37,404 bases of DNA from IMG/VR virus record IMGVR_UViG_3300025697_000069, positions 1 to 37,404 of that record, one strand, 5' to 3'. Source of the DNA: a virus. Below the pieces are notes generated by a model. That model made no database searches and was not told where the DNA came from. It saw only the letters and a list, made by a program, of their open reading frames with translations. The translations under genes and the position numbers were made by a program. Positions 18,301 to 25,031 of this stretch are shown piece by piece (positions within the stretch are counted from its first letter, which is position 1; every line of letters starts with the position of its first letter).

Positions 18301-18574
18301 TGAATATTATAATATGCTTTTAGAGAAACGAGGATTAGATGCTGAACAATCTGCAAGACATAAACAACAGGCAGAGATGCTACAACAAGGACTAGCAAAT
18401 GATGACTCAGCTTTAATGTCAGAAGCCTTTGCCCTAGACCCACAATACGCACAGACTCATTTTCAGGAATTATTAAAGTCTACATCTATGTCTCCAGAAT
18501 ATAAATTGCTTAAAGAACAACTAGATTTTCAGATGAAGAAGTTTGACCCATTTTATTCTACATCACCAAGATAG
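15365..18574 (+). CDS. Very large putative ejection (internal virion) protein
   Basis: At 1069 residues this is the largest gene. The N-terminal 60 residues are Gln-rich and contain PKKWV twice (PKKWVKVSSQ and PKKWVRAGGG). Residues about 190-240 form a Gly/Ala-rich hydrophobic hairpin (AALGLLGGPIGAAIPVAGNLFG) that could insert in a membrane. A long helical core runs from about 280 to 830, with a NYYRHF-like segment (KRNDYYRHFTEM) and VILGNAKSSVAQFFNIPQG, similar in feel to the large helical domains of polyvalent or ejection proteins. The end is a charged helical tail. No lytic motif is visible. It is probably ejected with the DNA; a tape-measure role is less likely because no long tail genes are present. 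Confidence 0.55.
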   Translation: MVWKRVENNQINQTRKPKKWVKVSSQPQQQQQPKKWVRAGGGNQQPKQQIQQPKNQPVKYSRKFNYKNPILRGVDDSLRSFSQAADNIPKFSFADKIQNPAGKFAATIPQTFLNIPSNVIDPVFQGYGEDQSFDDIKRRAAGSAEVGLDIASFGTGSSLLKNLAKQGVKNPKLWQLVKEGFKSGTKQGVGYGAGFGATNAIQEDKPIIPETLKGAALGLLGGPIGAAIPVAGNLFGKVFGKGKVKPKVKPRELAAEEFNTIGQLKKQGETKATKTVTPTGVAEGQLDVFGNRQKANEVKFKFKGQEKTKIPIKVTKNEFQKVTDALDIENVNEIGNIGKGFKDVYRTFQKVFGKEFGAIKKTILDPFDKSKGNLVKDKDKWTKALDGLTKRFKMDRGSKKSAAVQQFGEGNKSYKELVKEFGEQGAKEIVEANGWFRKSYNQLLDEVNAARAKIYPGQSKKQIPKRNDYYRHFTEMKEGIGGLKNIFDAPSGISAEMAGVSSQLKKPKSKWLSFAQKRLGNKTDEDAVGGFIDYLQSGLYAKHIDPHIPVFRKLGESIKKKITGTSLDQERNNIQEFITDFANDLAGDTNPLDRAAQKYIPGGRKAFALLNWINRRVKANVILGNAKSSVAQFFNIPQGIANAGVANSTKGFGRTLASIFKRKNNPMNKSDFIAERYFKGFDKFDKGMLNNARKFTVWFVTAGDEIGTKYIWNSHYEKALKEGIKNPIKYADDFTREMVAGRGIGEVPLIQKSKLFQLVAPFQLEVTNVWHVMNKWAGEKAANKFVTFALASYVMNKGAEKVRGSGVSLDPLEAMIDAYKTWNDGEPNAKLRAGGRIAGEALSNLPFGQTLAGLYPKYGTENLPSREALFGDEDPTRFGSGLLTTKGLQDPLYKVLPPFGGQQFKRSKEGIESYAQGFSESRGGDVQYPIEQNPQNLLQSSIFGKYAVPEGREFFDEDRRPLGDKQTELFKQLSPEQRNEYYNMLLEKRGLDAEQSARHKQQAEMLQQGLANDDSALMSEAFALDPQYAQTHFQELLKSTSMSPEYKLLKEQLDFQMKKFDPFYSTSPR

Positions 18575-18594
18575 AAGTTTAACCCATTTTATTC
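18538..18594 (+). repeat. 21-nt near-perfect direct repeat at the end of the ejection-protein gene
   Basis: GAAGTTTGACCCATTTTATTC (positions 18538-18558, in the last codons of the gene) recurs at 18574-18594 as the same sequence with one change (G to A), 36 nt further on and outside the gene. The gene stop lies between the copies, right at the start of the second. This looks like a small duplication or the scar of a recombination that created the present 3' end. Confidence 0.75.
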
Positions 18595-18603
18595 AAACTA
18601 ATT

Positions 18604-18717
18604 TTATTTAGGCATGTAGCCCATAATATCCATAACGATACAAAGTCCAGCAAGAGCTGCTAGAAGAATTATCGTACCGGCTACTATAGCTACCAAGAAT
18701 TTTAAGAGTTTTCTCAT
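18604..18717 (-). CDS. Small single-span membrane peptide, the only gene on the minus strand
   Basis: On the minus strand a 37-residue frame reads MRKLLKFLVAIVAG, a long hydrophobic stretch and then MDIMGYMPK: a basic start, a 20-residue membrane span and a short tail. A perfect TATAAT lies about 20 nt before its ATG on that strand (in the reverse complement of 18733-18742), and AACTCT, the recurrent start motif of the phage, is 9 nt before the ATG. The + strand here has no gene. It may be a small membrane toxin-like or lysis-modulating peptide. A chance frame cannot be excluded because of its size. Confidence 0.45.
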   Translation of the reverse strand: MRKLLKFLVAIVAGTIILLAALAGLCIVMDIMGYMPK

Positions 18718-18755
18718 AAGAGTAGAGTTAATTATTATATCTAAGTATTATCATA

Positions 18756-18953
18756 ATGGAAGAAAAAAGTCAAGAAAACAATTTAGACCCACAAGAAGTA
18801 TTCAGAGCAACTAACGCTGAGATGGCTCAGACTCGAGTTACCCAATGCAAAGAGCATAAGTGGGAGAAACTCTCTGAGAACGAACTGTACTGCCCTGTAT
18901 GCCAATCTGGTGCAATTATAAATCCTAAAGATATGAAACTATATGTCAAATAA
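18756..18953 (+). CDS. Small zinc-finger-like protein
   Basis: The 65-residue product has an acidic, helical first half (MEEKSQENNLDPQEVFRATN onward) and a compact second half with Cys31, His34 and CPVC at about residues 47-50, enough for a one-zinc ribbon. It overlaps the next structural gene by 11 nt, so it is co-expressed with fibre genes. It may be a small assembly factor; function not known. Confidence 0.55.
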   Translation: MEEKSQENNLDPQEVFRATNAEMAQTRVTQCKEHKWEKLSENELYCPVCQSGAIINPKDMKLYVK

Positions 18954-19392
18954 TACAATAGGCTCAACTAAACATACTGAACAAGCAATTCAAAATAGGT
19001 CTTTTGATGCTGAATTTGATATAGCTACTAGGGAAATTGTCGGATATGACGGATCTAATTTGCAAAGAATTAAAGTTAATACTGATGGCTCTTTAGTAAC
19101 TGATACTAAAGAAACTACTGATTTAGAGGGTAATGGGATAGTGTCAGTAGGCGTAACAGCAGTAGAAATACCTTTTACTGGAACTACTCAATCTATAAAT
19201 ATAGAATCTGTAATGGGAAATTCTGGAATTCTTTATATAGGAAAATCTGATGTAACTAATTTAGGAGCTAATGCTTTGACTTCTTTACAGCCAGGAGCAA
19301 GTGTTCAAATGGATTTTAATGATACAACTAACGCTTTATTCGTAGTATCTGATACTGCGGCTCAAAGCTTCATAGCGGGATGTCTATTATAA
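18943..19392 (+). CDS. Putative fibre-region structural protein
   Basis: The 149 residues are beta-rich with many Thr, Ser and Gly (FDAEFDIATREIVGYDGSNL, then TEEIPFTGTTQ-like strands) and end in a hydrophobic strand (AQSFIAGCLL). The pattern matches small head- or tail-surface proteins and the N-terminal anchors of phage fibres. It overlaps the next gene by 13 nt. Probably a tail-fibre connector or decoration protein. Confidence 0.5.
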   Translation: MSNNTIGSTKHTEQAIQNRSFDAEFDIATREIVGYDGSNLQRIKVNTDGSLVTDTKETTDLEGNGIVSVGVTAVEIPFTGTTQSINIESVMGNSGILYIGKSDVTNLGANALTSLQPGASVQMDFNDTTNALFVVSDTAAQSFIAGCLL

Positions 19393-20525
19393 AAACAAAC
19401 CCTCAATATTTAAAAAGAAACGGAACAGTCCTTAGTCCTATTATTAGTGGTGATGATTTTACTACTACGGGTAAAGGGACTTTCGGAGATTTAACAGTAG
19501 GATTATTTCATACTCCTTACACAAATACAATTACAGTATCACATACTAGTGGTGGAGATTATGCTACTATTCAAGCTGCTTTAAATGATAATGCAACAGC
19601 AAATACTTTATTTTTAGTTTATCCTGGGACTTATACTGATGATACAATACATTTCACAGCTAACAATCAAGAAATCAGAGGTATGGGAATTAGTCCCTCG
19701 AGTGTTAAGATTACTACAGCTAGCTCAAACATAGTAGATTACGGAGACTTTACTAGATGCAGAATAAATAGAATGAAAATGGAAGTTACGGCTGGAACAA
19801 CTCTTGTCCATACGGTTACCGGTGCAGCAGGAAGTTGTAATTTAGTAAAATGTCATACAGTTATGACGACTTCTTATGCGACAGCAGGAGTTCAACCATC
19901 TTGTATCCATAGCGAAGGAGCGGGGACAGTCAAAGTTTCAGAAGGAACGGTAGAATATAATAATTCAGGAAGCAACGCCGCCATAGCCAAAGCTCTGTTA
20001 AATTGTGAAGCAAACGATTGTTCTACAACGTTCGAACTTGCCAATATAAACATTACTTGTTCAGGTGCTTCTTTTGTAAGCGGTTTATCCTTCGGGACTG
20101 GTGCTACGGAAATCTATATGGACAGATGTTTTTATGATATTGAAGATAACGGAACAGCGATAGTAGTAGGTTTATATGTTGGAGGAGCTGCCACTAGTGA
20201 ATTTTTATACAACTCAGTCCATATTAAAGGGACTGGAATATTGGCTGTAGGAATGTATATTAATGCGGCGGGAGCAGACGTTAGAAGTATGTATAATCAT
20301 ATTCATGTTGAGGGAGCAACAACTAACAATTCATTTTTCCTTAATAATTTTGCTTCTACTTTGACATCGCAATTTGATGACATTATTGCAGCGAATGGGA
20401 TAAATAACGTGGGAGCAGCGACAGTAGTCCAAGTTAATTCAGAATCAGATGGAGAATTTAATGCTAGTGGTTCAATATCAGCATACGATAGAGACATTTT
20501 AAGATATAATTTTTTAATTTCATAA
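19380..20525 (+). CDS. Tail spike or fibre with right-handed beta-helix
   Basis: The 381-residue protein shows a pectin-lyase-like opening: TVSHTSGGDYATIQAALND (about residues 48-66), then LVYPGTYTDDTIHF and the periodic short strands of a parallel beta-helix (IRGMGISPSSVKI, INRMKMEVTAG, VEYNNSGSN). Such proteins bind or cut surface polysaccharide. I cannot identify catalytic acids, so enzymatic activity is open. An N-terminal 40-residue anchor precedes the helix. There is no clear chaperone domain at the end. Confidence 0.7.
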   Translation: MSIIKTNPQYLKRNGTVLSPIISGDDFTTTGKGTFGDLTVGLFHTPYTNTITVSHTSGGDYATIQAALNDNATANTLFLVYPGTYTDDTIHFTANNQEIRGMGISPSSVKITTASSNIVDYGDFTRCRINRMKMEVTAGTTLVHTVTGAAGSCNLVKCHTVMTTSYATAGVQPSCIHSEGAGTVKVSEGTVEYNNSGSNAAIAKALLNCEANDCSTTFELANINITCSGASFVSGLSFGTGATEIYMDRCFYDIEDNGTAIVVGLYVGGAATSEFLYNSVHIKGTGILAVGMYINAAGADVRSMYNHIHVEGATTNNSFFLNNFASTLTSQFDDIIAANGINNVGAATVVQVNSESDGEFNASGSISAYDRDILRYNFLIS

Positions 20526-20526
20526 T

Positions 20527-20868
20527 ATGGCAACATTTACAGAAAAAAGACTATTGACTGGCGATGGCTCAATCAATACAGCAGAAACAACAGTCTATAC
20601 AGTTCCAGCAGCTACAACTGCTATTGTTAAGACTATAATAATTACTAATGTAACTGGAACAGATGTCGAGATAGACCTTTGGAATCCAGTAGTAGCAACA
20701 ACTGGTGTGGCTACAAAACTCTTACACGAAAGGACTATTCCAGCTAATGATTTTGTTCAGATTATTACCTATATTCCAATGGCAACTACTTCAACAATAA
20801 TTGCTCAAATGACTACTGGAGCTAATGATTCAGCTACAGTATCTCTTTATGGAGCAGAAATAACATAA
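20527..20868 (+). CDS. Small beta-sandwich structural protein
   Basis: The 113 residues begin MATFTEKRLLTGDGSINTAE and continue as alternating beta strands (TVYTVPAATTAIVKTIIITN, then VEIDLWNP), like phage decoration, fibre-tip or tail-associated proteins. Its stop overlaps the next ATG (TAATG at 20866-20870). No catalytic motif. Probably a virion surface component. Confidence 0.5.
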   Translation: MATFTEKRLLTGDGSINTAETTVYTVPAATTAIVKTIIITNVTGTDVEIDLWNPVVATTGVATKLLHERTIPANDFVQIITYIPMATTSTIIAQMTTGANDSATVSLYGAEIT

Positions 20869-21020
20869 TGGAAACTAAAGAACAAAAGTTAATATCTGTT
20901 AGAAAGCAAATAAAAAAAGCTGAAAAATTTGCTAAAGAAACTAGAATTGAAGTTAAAATCGGAAAGAAAACTAAACTTTTAGATTTAGAAAAATTTTATC
21001 AATATAAGAAAAACAAATGA
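20868..21020 (+). CDS. Small basic helical protein, 50 residues
   Basis: The product is Lys-rich and helical (METKEQKLISVRKQIKKAE onward, ending YQYKKNK). Both ends are coupled: TAATG with the gene before and ATGA with the gene after. It probably assists fibre assembly or is a minor virion protein; nothing more can be said. Confidence 0.55.
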   Translation: METKEQKLISVRKQIKKAEKFAKETRIEVKIGKKTKLLDLEKFYQYKKNK

Positions 21021-21157
21021 CATATACAGAAGAAGAAATAGATAATATTCTGAGCAATCTTAATATATCTCTTGATACATTCATTGGGAGAATTTCTGCA
21101 CAGACAGGAATATTATTAAAACAAAAAAGTGATTTAGCTAAGGAGCTTGAAAAATAA
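21017..21157 (+). CDS. Small helical protein, 46 residues
   Basis: It begins MTYTEEEIDNILSNLNISLD and ends in LLKQKSDLAKELEK, a probable coiled-coil. The start overlaps the previous stop (ATGA) and its stop overlaps the ATG of the large fibre gene (TAATG), so it belongs to a tightly coupled fibre operon and may be a fibre assembly chaperone. Confidence 0.55.
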   Translation: MTYTEEEIDNILSNLNISLDTFIGRISAQTGILLKQKSDLAKELEK

Positions 21158-22965
21158 TGGCATTATCAATATCAAAACTTAACAGTTACCAAAGTTGGTC
21201 AGCTACATCTCCAGTAGACCCTATTGTTTTAGGAAGTGGTGTTACAAATACTGCTGGAGCTAAAGGAATGATAGTCTCTACTGCAAGGTCTTTTTTTGGT
21301 CTTGGTCCAGTTAATAGAGTAAAGTTTATAGTATACAGTGGAACTTTTACTACAGGAGAAACTCTTACAACAACTGATGGTGGAACATTTGTAATTGGAA
21401 CAAATACAGCTACAACAGAAGAAACAGTTATAGTTGAAGGCGAAATGCCAACAACAAACATAACAACAGTTGCAGTTAATATGGATTCTTCTCAAAGAAG
21501 ATTATTAGTAGCATCTGCATCAATTGATAATGTATCACAATTCATTGAGATTGATTCTGAAAGAATGTTGACTCTTACATCATTTGTTAATACTGCTAGT
21601 TCTGGAACATTTACAGTTAATATTGCTAATGACCCAACTTGGTTAGTAAAAACAGCACACGGAATAAAAGATGGAAGTGTTTGTTATTTAACTACAACAG
21701 GAACTCTACCTGCACCTCTTTCAACAAGCACATTGTATTATGTTAATTCTTTGTCTCGTGATATATTTGGAGTTAGTGAAACTTATCTTGGTCCTTCTAT
21801 AGAAATGACAGACAACGGTTCAGGAACTCATACAGTTATACCTTATTCATCTTATGATGTTCAGAGAGGAGTACTTGCTTCAACACCTGCATCTCATACT
21901 TCCACTACAAATGTAGATCAGTTTGATACAGATTTGTTTCAAAAACTTTATGATGAAGATGTTGCTCAAGGCTGGGGATTAATTACTGATGCAGATGGTA
22001 AGTTTAAACTTGATTGTCATTTATTTAGAGGAAGTTATGACCAATCAGCACAAACTTTACTTATATCAAGTTTAGAGAATTTTGAGTTTGTATATTCAGC
22101 TACAGTTAATAATTGTTATGGTTGTGGAAACACCACATACAGAACTTATGATATAGAAGGTCGTGGTTATATGGATAGTGGAACAAGAGTTTTTACAGGA
22201 TTTAATACTGGTGGAAGTGTTGGAAAATATAATAATTTTGTAAACTATGAAGGGCATTCTTATGAATGTTATGGAAGTATAATAGATGCTAATAATATTA
22301 CTTTATATGGTGCGGCAATTTTGAAAGAAGTTAATTTCTTTTCAGAATTATTCCTTGCTATGACTGAAGATAGTAAAATGTATAGAGCTACAGTTAATAG
22401 AGGTGCAGTAAACTTTATATCCTCAGTAACAGACATTTCGCAATTACAAATTAATTATGGAACACCACCTATTTATTTTGTATATTCACAAGGAGATGCT
22501 GATATTTGGGAACTTACAGTTACAGAAGGTTTTGACAACTTTAATGCTTTTATTGTAAGCGGAACAAAAACTATGATTAATTGTAAGTTTGTTCTAAACT
22601 CAGTTTACACTTTTGGTTCTAGTACATTATCAGTAAATAAAAAAACAGTTGATTGTAATGTTAAAGACCCATCTGGAAATCCTATAGAAAATGTACAGTT
22701 AAAACTTGATTATATAACAGAGGCTACTGGTAATGCTTTCACAGTTTTAACAGATTCAGACGGAGATATAGCACAACAACAAGTAGAGTTCGCAAGATTC
22801 TTAGAAGCTGATGGTTCTACTTATAAAAGATATTGGAGAATAACTGTTTCTAAATCTGGTTATAAAACTCAAGTAATAAATAGATATGTAAGTTTTATGG
22901 ACGACCCTATTTGTTTAACAATAGACTTAGTACCTAATAGATATATAGAACAAAAAAGTAAATAA
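21157..22965 (+). CDS. Large tail fibre or spike with C-terminal carboxypeptidase-regulatory-like domain
   Basis: The 602 residues start with a probable virion-binding part, then long beta-rich stretches with repeating short strands (about 260-480: SLENFEFVYSATVNNCYG, GSIIDANNITLYGAAI, and others), consistent with a beta-helix or beta-prism shaft. Residues about 505-590 look like an Ig-like CarboxypepD_reg or CnaB-type fold (VDCNVKDPSGNPIENVQLKL and ITVSKSGYKTQVINRYV). Such domains often mediate adhesion. It is the likely main receptor-binding protein, sitting last in the fibre cluster before the lysis genes. Confidence 0.65.
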   Translation: MALSISKLNSYQSWSATSPVDPIVLGSGVTNTAGAKGMIVSTARSFFGLGPVNRVKFIVYSGTFTTGETLTTTDGGTFVIGTNTATTEETVIVEGEMPTTNITTVAVNMDSSQRRLLVASASIDNVSQFIEIDSERMLTLTSFVNTASSGTFTVNIANDPTWLVKTAHGIKDGSVCYLTTTGTLPAPLSTSTLYYVNSLSRDIFGVSETYLGPSIEMTDNGSGTHTVIPYSSYDVQRGVLASTPASHTSTTNVDQFDTDLFQKLYDEDVAQGWGLITDADGKFKLDCHLFRGSYDQSAQTLLISSLENFEFVYSATVNNCYGCGNTTYRTYDIEGRGYMDSGTRVFTGFNTGGSVGKYNNFVNYEGHSYECYGSIIDANNITLYGAAILKEVNFFSELFLAMTEDSKMYRATVNRGAVNFISSVTDISQLQINYGTPPIYFVYSQGDADIWELTVTEGFDNFNAFIVSGTKTMINCKFVLNSVYTFGSSTLSVNKKTVDCNVKDPSGNPIENVQLKLDYITEATGNAFTVLTDSDGDIAQQQVEFARFLEADGSTYKRYWRITVSKSGYKTQVINRYVSFMDDPICLTIDLVPNRYIEQKSK

Positions 22966-22977
22966 TTAAAAATAAAA

Positions 22978-23238
22978 ATGGACAACAAAGAGATATACAA
23001 CCTAATAAAAGACTTCAAGCTAGAGAATAAAGAGCAGCACAAGTCAATAACTGATAAACAAGACTTTACCAATGGAAGCGTTAGAAAGCTCCAACAATGG
23101 AAGAGCTTTATGGTAGGTGGTATGACTGTTATCTCAATGTTTTTAATCCCAATCATTATTTATCTGGTTGTGAATATAAACACAGAGATAAAAGAATTGA
23201 AAAATATAACAATTTGTGATAACTCGCTTGACAAATAA
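22978..23238 (+). CDS. Holin-like or XhlA-like membrane protein
   Basis: The 86-residue protein has a hydrophilic helix of about 50 residues (FKLENKEQHKSITDKQDFTN and further), a membrane span at about 52-72 (MVGGMTVISMFLIPIIIYLVV) and a short tail ending NSLDK. This order resembles XhlA-type hemolysin/holin proteins and small phage holins. The last five codons and the stop form the -35 box of the downstream promoter (TCGCTTGACAAATAA). It opens a lysis-type cluster with the next small membrane protein and the endolysin-like gene at 24340. Confidence 0.5.
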   Translation: MDNKEIYNLIKDFKLENKEQHKSITDKQDFTNGSVRKLQQWKSFMVGGMTVISMFLIPIIIYLVVNINTEIKELKNITICDNSLDK

Positions 23239-23256
23239 TCAATAATTTGGTAAAAT
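23227..23256 (+). promoter_or_regulatory. Sigma-70-type promoter with CTTGACAAATAA box
   Basis: TTGACA at 23228-23233, a 17-nt spacer and TAAAAT at 23251-23256. The -35 region lies in the last codons of the upstream gene. The box CTTGACAAATAA (23227-23238) is identical in three more promoters (25041, 28066, 31639). Transcription would start about 23263, 20 nt before the ATG at 23283. Confidence 0.75.
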
Positions 23257-23282
23257 ACAAGTATAATTAATAACTTTATAAT

Positions 23283-23381
23283 ATGAAAAACAAACCAAAA
23301 AGAGATGGTTCTGGAAAAGGTAAAAGAGCCAACAAAGGTAGAGGGGGATGTAAAAAAACTAGAGTAACTGGTAAAAAATAA
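23283..23381 (+). CDS. Small basic Gly-Lys-rich peptide (32 residues)
   Basis: The product MKNKPKRDGSGKGKRANKGR continues with GGC and basic residues. A short protein with the pattern KPKRDGSGKG, then RGGC, occurs in phages and mobile elements as an unnamed family, which I recall but cannot verify here. The CDS follows the promoter by about 20 nt and is joined to the next gene by one base. RNA binding is a reasonable guess from its charge. Confidence 0.5.
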   Translation: MKNKPKRDGSGKGKRANKGRGGCKKTRVTGKK

Positions 23382-23382
23382 T

Positions 23383-23574
23383 ATGAATAAAAATTTAAAG
23401 AAAGCTTTAATTAGTTTCGCTTGGAGACTAGGAGGAATGATTGCAGTAGTAGTCTTAAATGAACTTTCAAAGGAGATGACATCTTTTGGATTTAGCACTG
23501 CAACTGTTGGAATCTTAAGTCTAGCAACAGGTGAGCTTACAAAATATATAAACGTAAATATTTTACAGAAATAG
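23383..23574 (+). CDS. Small membrane protein, possible holin component
   Basis: The 63 residues show a short basic start and one or two hydrophobic segments: ALISFAWRLGGMIAVVVLNE (about 8-27) and VGILSLATGELTKYI (about 42-56). The size and membrane pattern fit a small holin or antiholin-type protein, and it lies in the lysis cluster. There is no diagnostic motif. Confidence 0.45.
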   Translation: MNKNLKKALISFAWRLGGMIAVVVLNELSKEMTSFGFSTATVGILSLATGELTKYINVNILQK

Positions 23575-23600
23575 TAGTTTAACAATAGAATAAGGAGGCA

Positions 23601-23735
23601 ATGTGGATTATGATAAGAAAATTACTTTATTGGTATCGTGCAGTAAATGTGACCAGACTATCTCTTGTAATCGTGGATATTGTTCTGTTTGTATGGCTCG
23701 TAATATTTGCGTGTTCCGTGTTTCCAAAACAATAA
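23601..23735 (+). CDS. Nested frame for a small membrane protein
   Basis: In another frame inside the Cys-rich gene at 23603, ATG 23601 (or ATG 23610) to TAA 23733-23735 encodes 44 (or 41) residues: MIRKLLYWYRAVNVTRLSLV, then a hydrophobic stretch to FPKQ. This looks like a one-span membrane peptide with a basic N-terminus. The shared SD AAGGAGG (23592-23598) lies 11 nt before ATG 23610. It uses unusually many G- and C-ending codons. It may be a chance reading frame. Confidence 0.3.
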   Translation: MWIMIRKLLYWYRAVNVTRLSLVIVDIVLFVWLVIFACSVFPKQ

Positions 23736-23929
23736 AAAGAATCGTAGGGGGAGTTTGTTGGCAGTGTGATTCAATAGAAAAGTTGAGAAGTATTAGCTCT
23801 CAAAAACAATCTAAAAAAAAGACACTTATTAACAACTTCCCTTACAACAAACATAAACGAAAGAAGAAAAGGAGGAAGCGAAATGGCAGAAACATACAAA
23901 GTAAAAATACTTCGATGTCCTCAATGTAG
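23603..23929 (+). CDS. Cys-rich small zinc-binding protein (start GTG)
   Basis: The 108-residue product starts with GTG 4 nt after the SD AAGGAGG (23592-23598), one of the few clear SDs here. It has CSKCDQTISC (residues about 13-22), CSVCMARNIC (about 27-36) and CWQC (near 51), sufficient for one or two zinc ribbons, and ends in a very basic tail (KHKRKKKRRKRN). A nucleic-acid-binding regulator is likely. It overlaps the next gene by 47 nt. Confidence 0.5.
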   Translation: MDYDKKITLLVSCSKCDQTISCNRGYCSVCMARNICVFRVSKTIKRIVGGVCWQCDSIEKLRSISSQKQSKKKTLINNFPYNKHKRKKKRRKRNGRNIQSKNTSMSSM

Positions 23930-24071
23930 GCGAATTAAGATTTATGGTAAATGGTATTATGCTACTGAACTTTCAAATGATGTCATAATAGACCTTATGA
24001 GACAAAGAAAAAAATGGAAATTTCTATTCCAAATTTGTGATAAGTACCCAGAATGTAAGCCAATAAAATAA
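23883..24071 (+). CDS. Small Cys-pair protein
   Basis: The 62-residue product starts behind a strong SD (AAAAGGAGG, ending 5 nt before ATG at 23883). It contains CPQC at 12-15 and a second Cys pair near the end (CDKYPEC), a treble-clef-like pattern, with the helix DVIIDLMRQRKKWKFLF between. Probably a small zinc-binding regulator. Confidence 0.55.
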   Translation: MAETYKVKILRCPQCRRIKIYGKWYYATELSNDVIIDLMRQRKKWKFLFQICDKYPECKPIK

Positions 24072-24108
24072 CCTCCAAACAGTTATGGAGTTCTGTCTAA
24101 AAACTCCA
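24072..24108 (+). promoter_or_regulatory. Alternative hairpins with shared TGGAG arm
   Basis: TGGAGTT (24086-24092) can pair with AACTCCA (24102-24108), seven pairs. Its TGGAG part can instead pair with the upstream CTCCA (24073-24077). The two states exclude each other and lie between the Cys-pair gene and the TTG-started gene at 24127. Such an arrangement can make translation or read-through conditional. No T-run follows. Confidence 0.4.
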
Positions 24109-24126
24109 CCATTAAACAACTAAAAT

Positions 24127-24288
24127 TTGCGTATCGGTAACAAAATATCTGATTTCTCACTAGGTTTAGTTGCAGGAATCTTACTAGGTATATTGATATT
24201 ATACTTTATAGTATCAGGGTTAGTCGGCTGGATAACAAAAGCTGAACTACCACCAAGACCAGATAATAGAATAAATCAAATTAAATAA
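24127..24288 (+). CDS. Small membrane protein with TTG start (53 residues)
   Basis: An in-frame TAA at 24121 and no in-frame ATG make TTG 24127 the only usable start. The product begins MRIGNKISDFSLG, has a strong membrane span at about 12-33 (VAGILLGILILYFIVSGLVG), and ends in a hydrophilic tail with KAELPPRPDN. It may be a spanin-like or holin-associated protein, since the endolysin follows. Confidence 0.45.
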   Translation: MRIGNKISDFSLGLVAGILLGILILYFIVSGLVGWITKAELPPRPDNRINQIK

Positions 24289-24289
24289 C

Positions 24290-24330
24290 AGTTGTACACT
24301 ACTTTAAAAGTTGTAGTATAGTTGTACACT
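24290..24330 (+). repeat. Operator-like direct repeat AGTTGTACACT, two copies 30 bp apart
   Basis: AGTTGTACACT at 24290-24300 and at 24320-24330, exactly 30 bp (about three helical turns) apart on the same side of the DNA, in the leader of the endolysin-like gene. A third copy with one change, AGTTGTGCACT, lies at 25032-25042 and overlaps the -35 box of the promoter at 25042. Sites of this kind are typical of a regulator acting on neighbouring promoters. A TTGTAC-type -35 and TAGTAT (24314-24319) may also form a weak promoter here. Confidence 0.5.
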
Positions 24331-24339
24331 TTAAACAAT

Positions 24340-24906
24340 ATGTCAAAAACTATTTCGCAGTGCCAATCGCCGTGGGGAGCAATGAAACTAGAGCCAAGCA
24401 ATTCAACTTGTTGTCATATAGGTTGTGTTACTGTAGGATTATGTTGGCTTTCAGATTGGTATGGTAGGTATGTAAATCCTGCTAAAGCTATTCCTAAACT
24501 AAGCTACACCAGAGAGGGATATTTATTTTGGAAGTCTGTAGATAAAGTATTTCCTTTTAAGTTTGTTTATCGTTATTACAAAAGAGATGATAAAAAGATT
24601 CAAGAAATTCTAAACTCAAAAGATGGCTCTTGTATCTTACAGGTAAACAATAAAAAACATTGGGTAGTTGGATTAAACTATTCCAAGTTAAAAGGTTATA
24701 GAGTCTTTGATCCTTTAAAGGGAGACACCTGTTGGCTAACGCTAAGATACGGGAGAGGCATTCAAGGCTTCTCAGAATTTACTAGAGATGAAACTCCAAG
24801 TGTGATAGAATGTGAAGAAGTAGAACAAGAACTGAAAGACTGCCAAGACGAAAACAAAGACCTAAAGAAAAGATTAAAAGAAATTGGAATATTAGCTGAG
24901 GTATAG
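24340..24906 (+). CDS. C39-like cysteine peptidase, probable endolysin
   Basis: The best start is ATG 24340 (a TTG at 24322 is in frame), giving 188 residues. It resembles C39-like papain-fold peptidoglycan peptidases: Gln7 or Gln9 and a WG near residue 12, then Cys29 in CCHIGCVTVGLCW as the likely nucleophile, His in KKHWVVGL (about residue 105) and Asp in FDPLKGD (about 122). The last 40 residues form a charged helix. In this cluster it is probably the endolysin that cuts cell-wall peptides, with the membrane proteins upstream releasing it. Operator-like repeats lie just before the start. Confidence 0.65.
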   Translation: MSKTISQCQSPWGAMKLEPSNSTCCHIGCVTVGLCWLSDWYGRYVNPAKAIPKLSYTREGYLFWKSVDKVFPFKFVYRYYKRDDKKIQEILNSKDGSCILQVNNKKHWVVGLNYSKLKGYRVFDPLKGDTCWLTLRYGRGIQGFSEFTRDETPSVIECEEVEQELKDCQDENKDLKKRLKEIGILAEV

Positions 24907-24935
24907 AGGAACTCATATCTTCGCACCATATATAT

Positions 24936-25018
24936 AAAGACCTTAAAACGAGAAAATGGATATATTATATTTAGCATTTTATTCTCAACCTAGGTCTTTT
25001 TTGGTTATAAACCTTTTT
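24936..25018 (+). terminator. Two successive intrinsic terminators ending the late/lysis region
   Basis: AAAGACCT (24936-24943) pairs perfectly with AGGTCTTT (24992-24999), with a further GAGAA/TTCTC helix inside, and the T-run spans 24997-25002. Right behind it GGTT (25003-25006) pairs with AACC (25010-25013), followed by five Ts (25014-25018). The 70-nt stretch in front of it has no gene. The pair separates the late transcript from the early promoters. Confidence 0.65.
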
Positions 25019-25031
25019 AAAGTGGTATCCT

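Noticed and set aside
15365-18574. Tape-measure protein
   Set aside because: The gene set lacks tail tube and tail assembly genes, and the protein has glycine-rich hydrophobic and mixed helical regions rather than a uniform long coiled coil.
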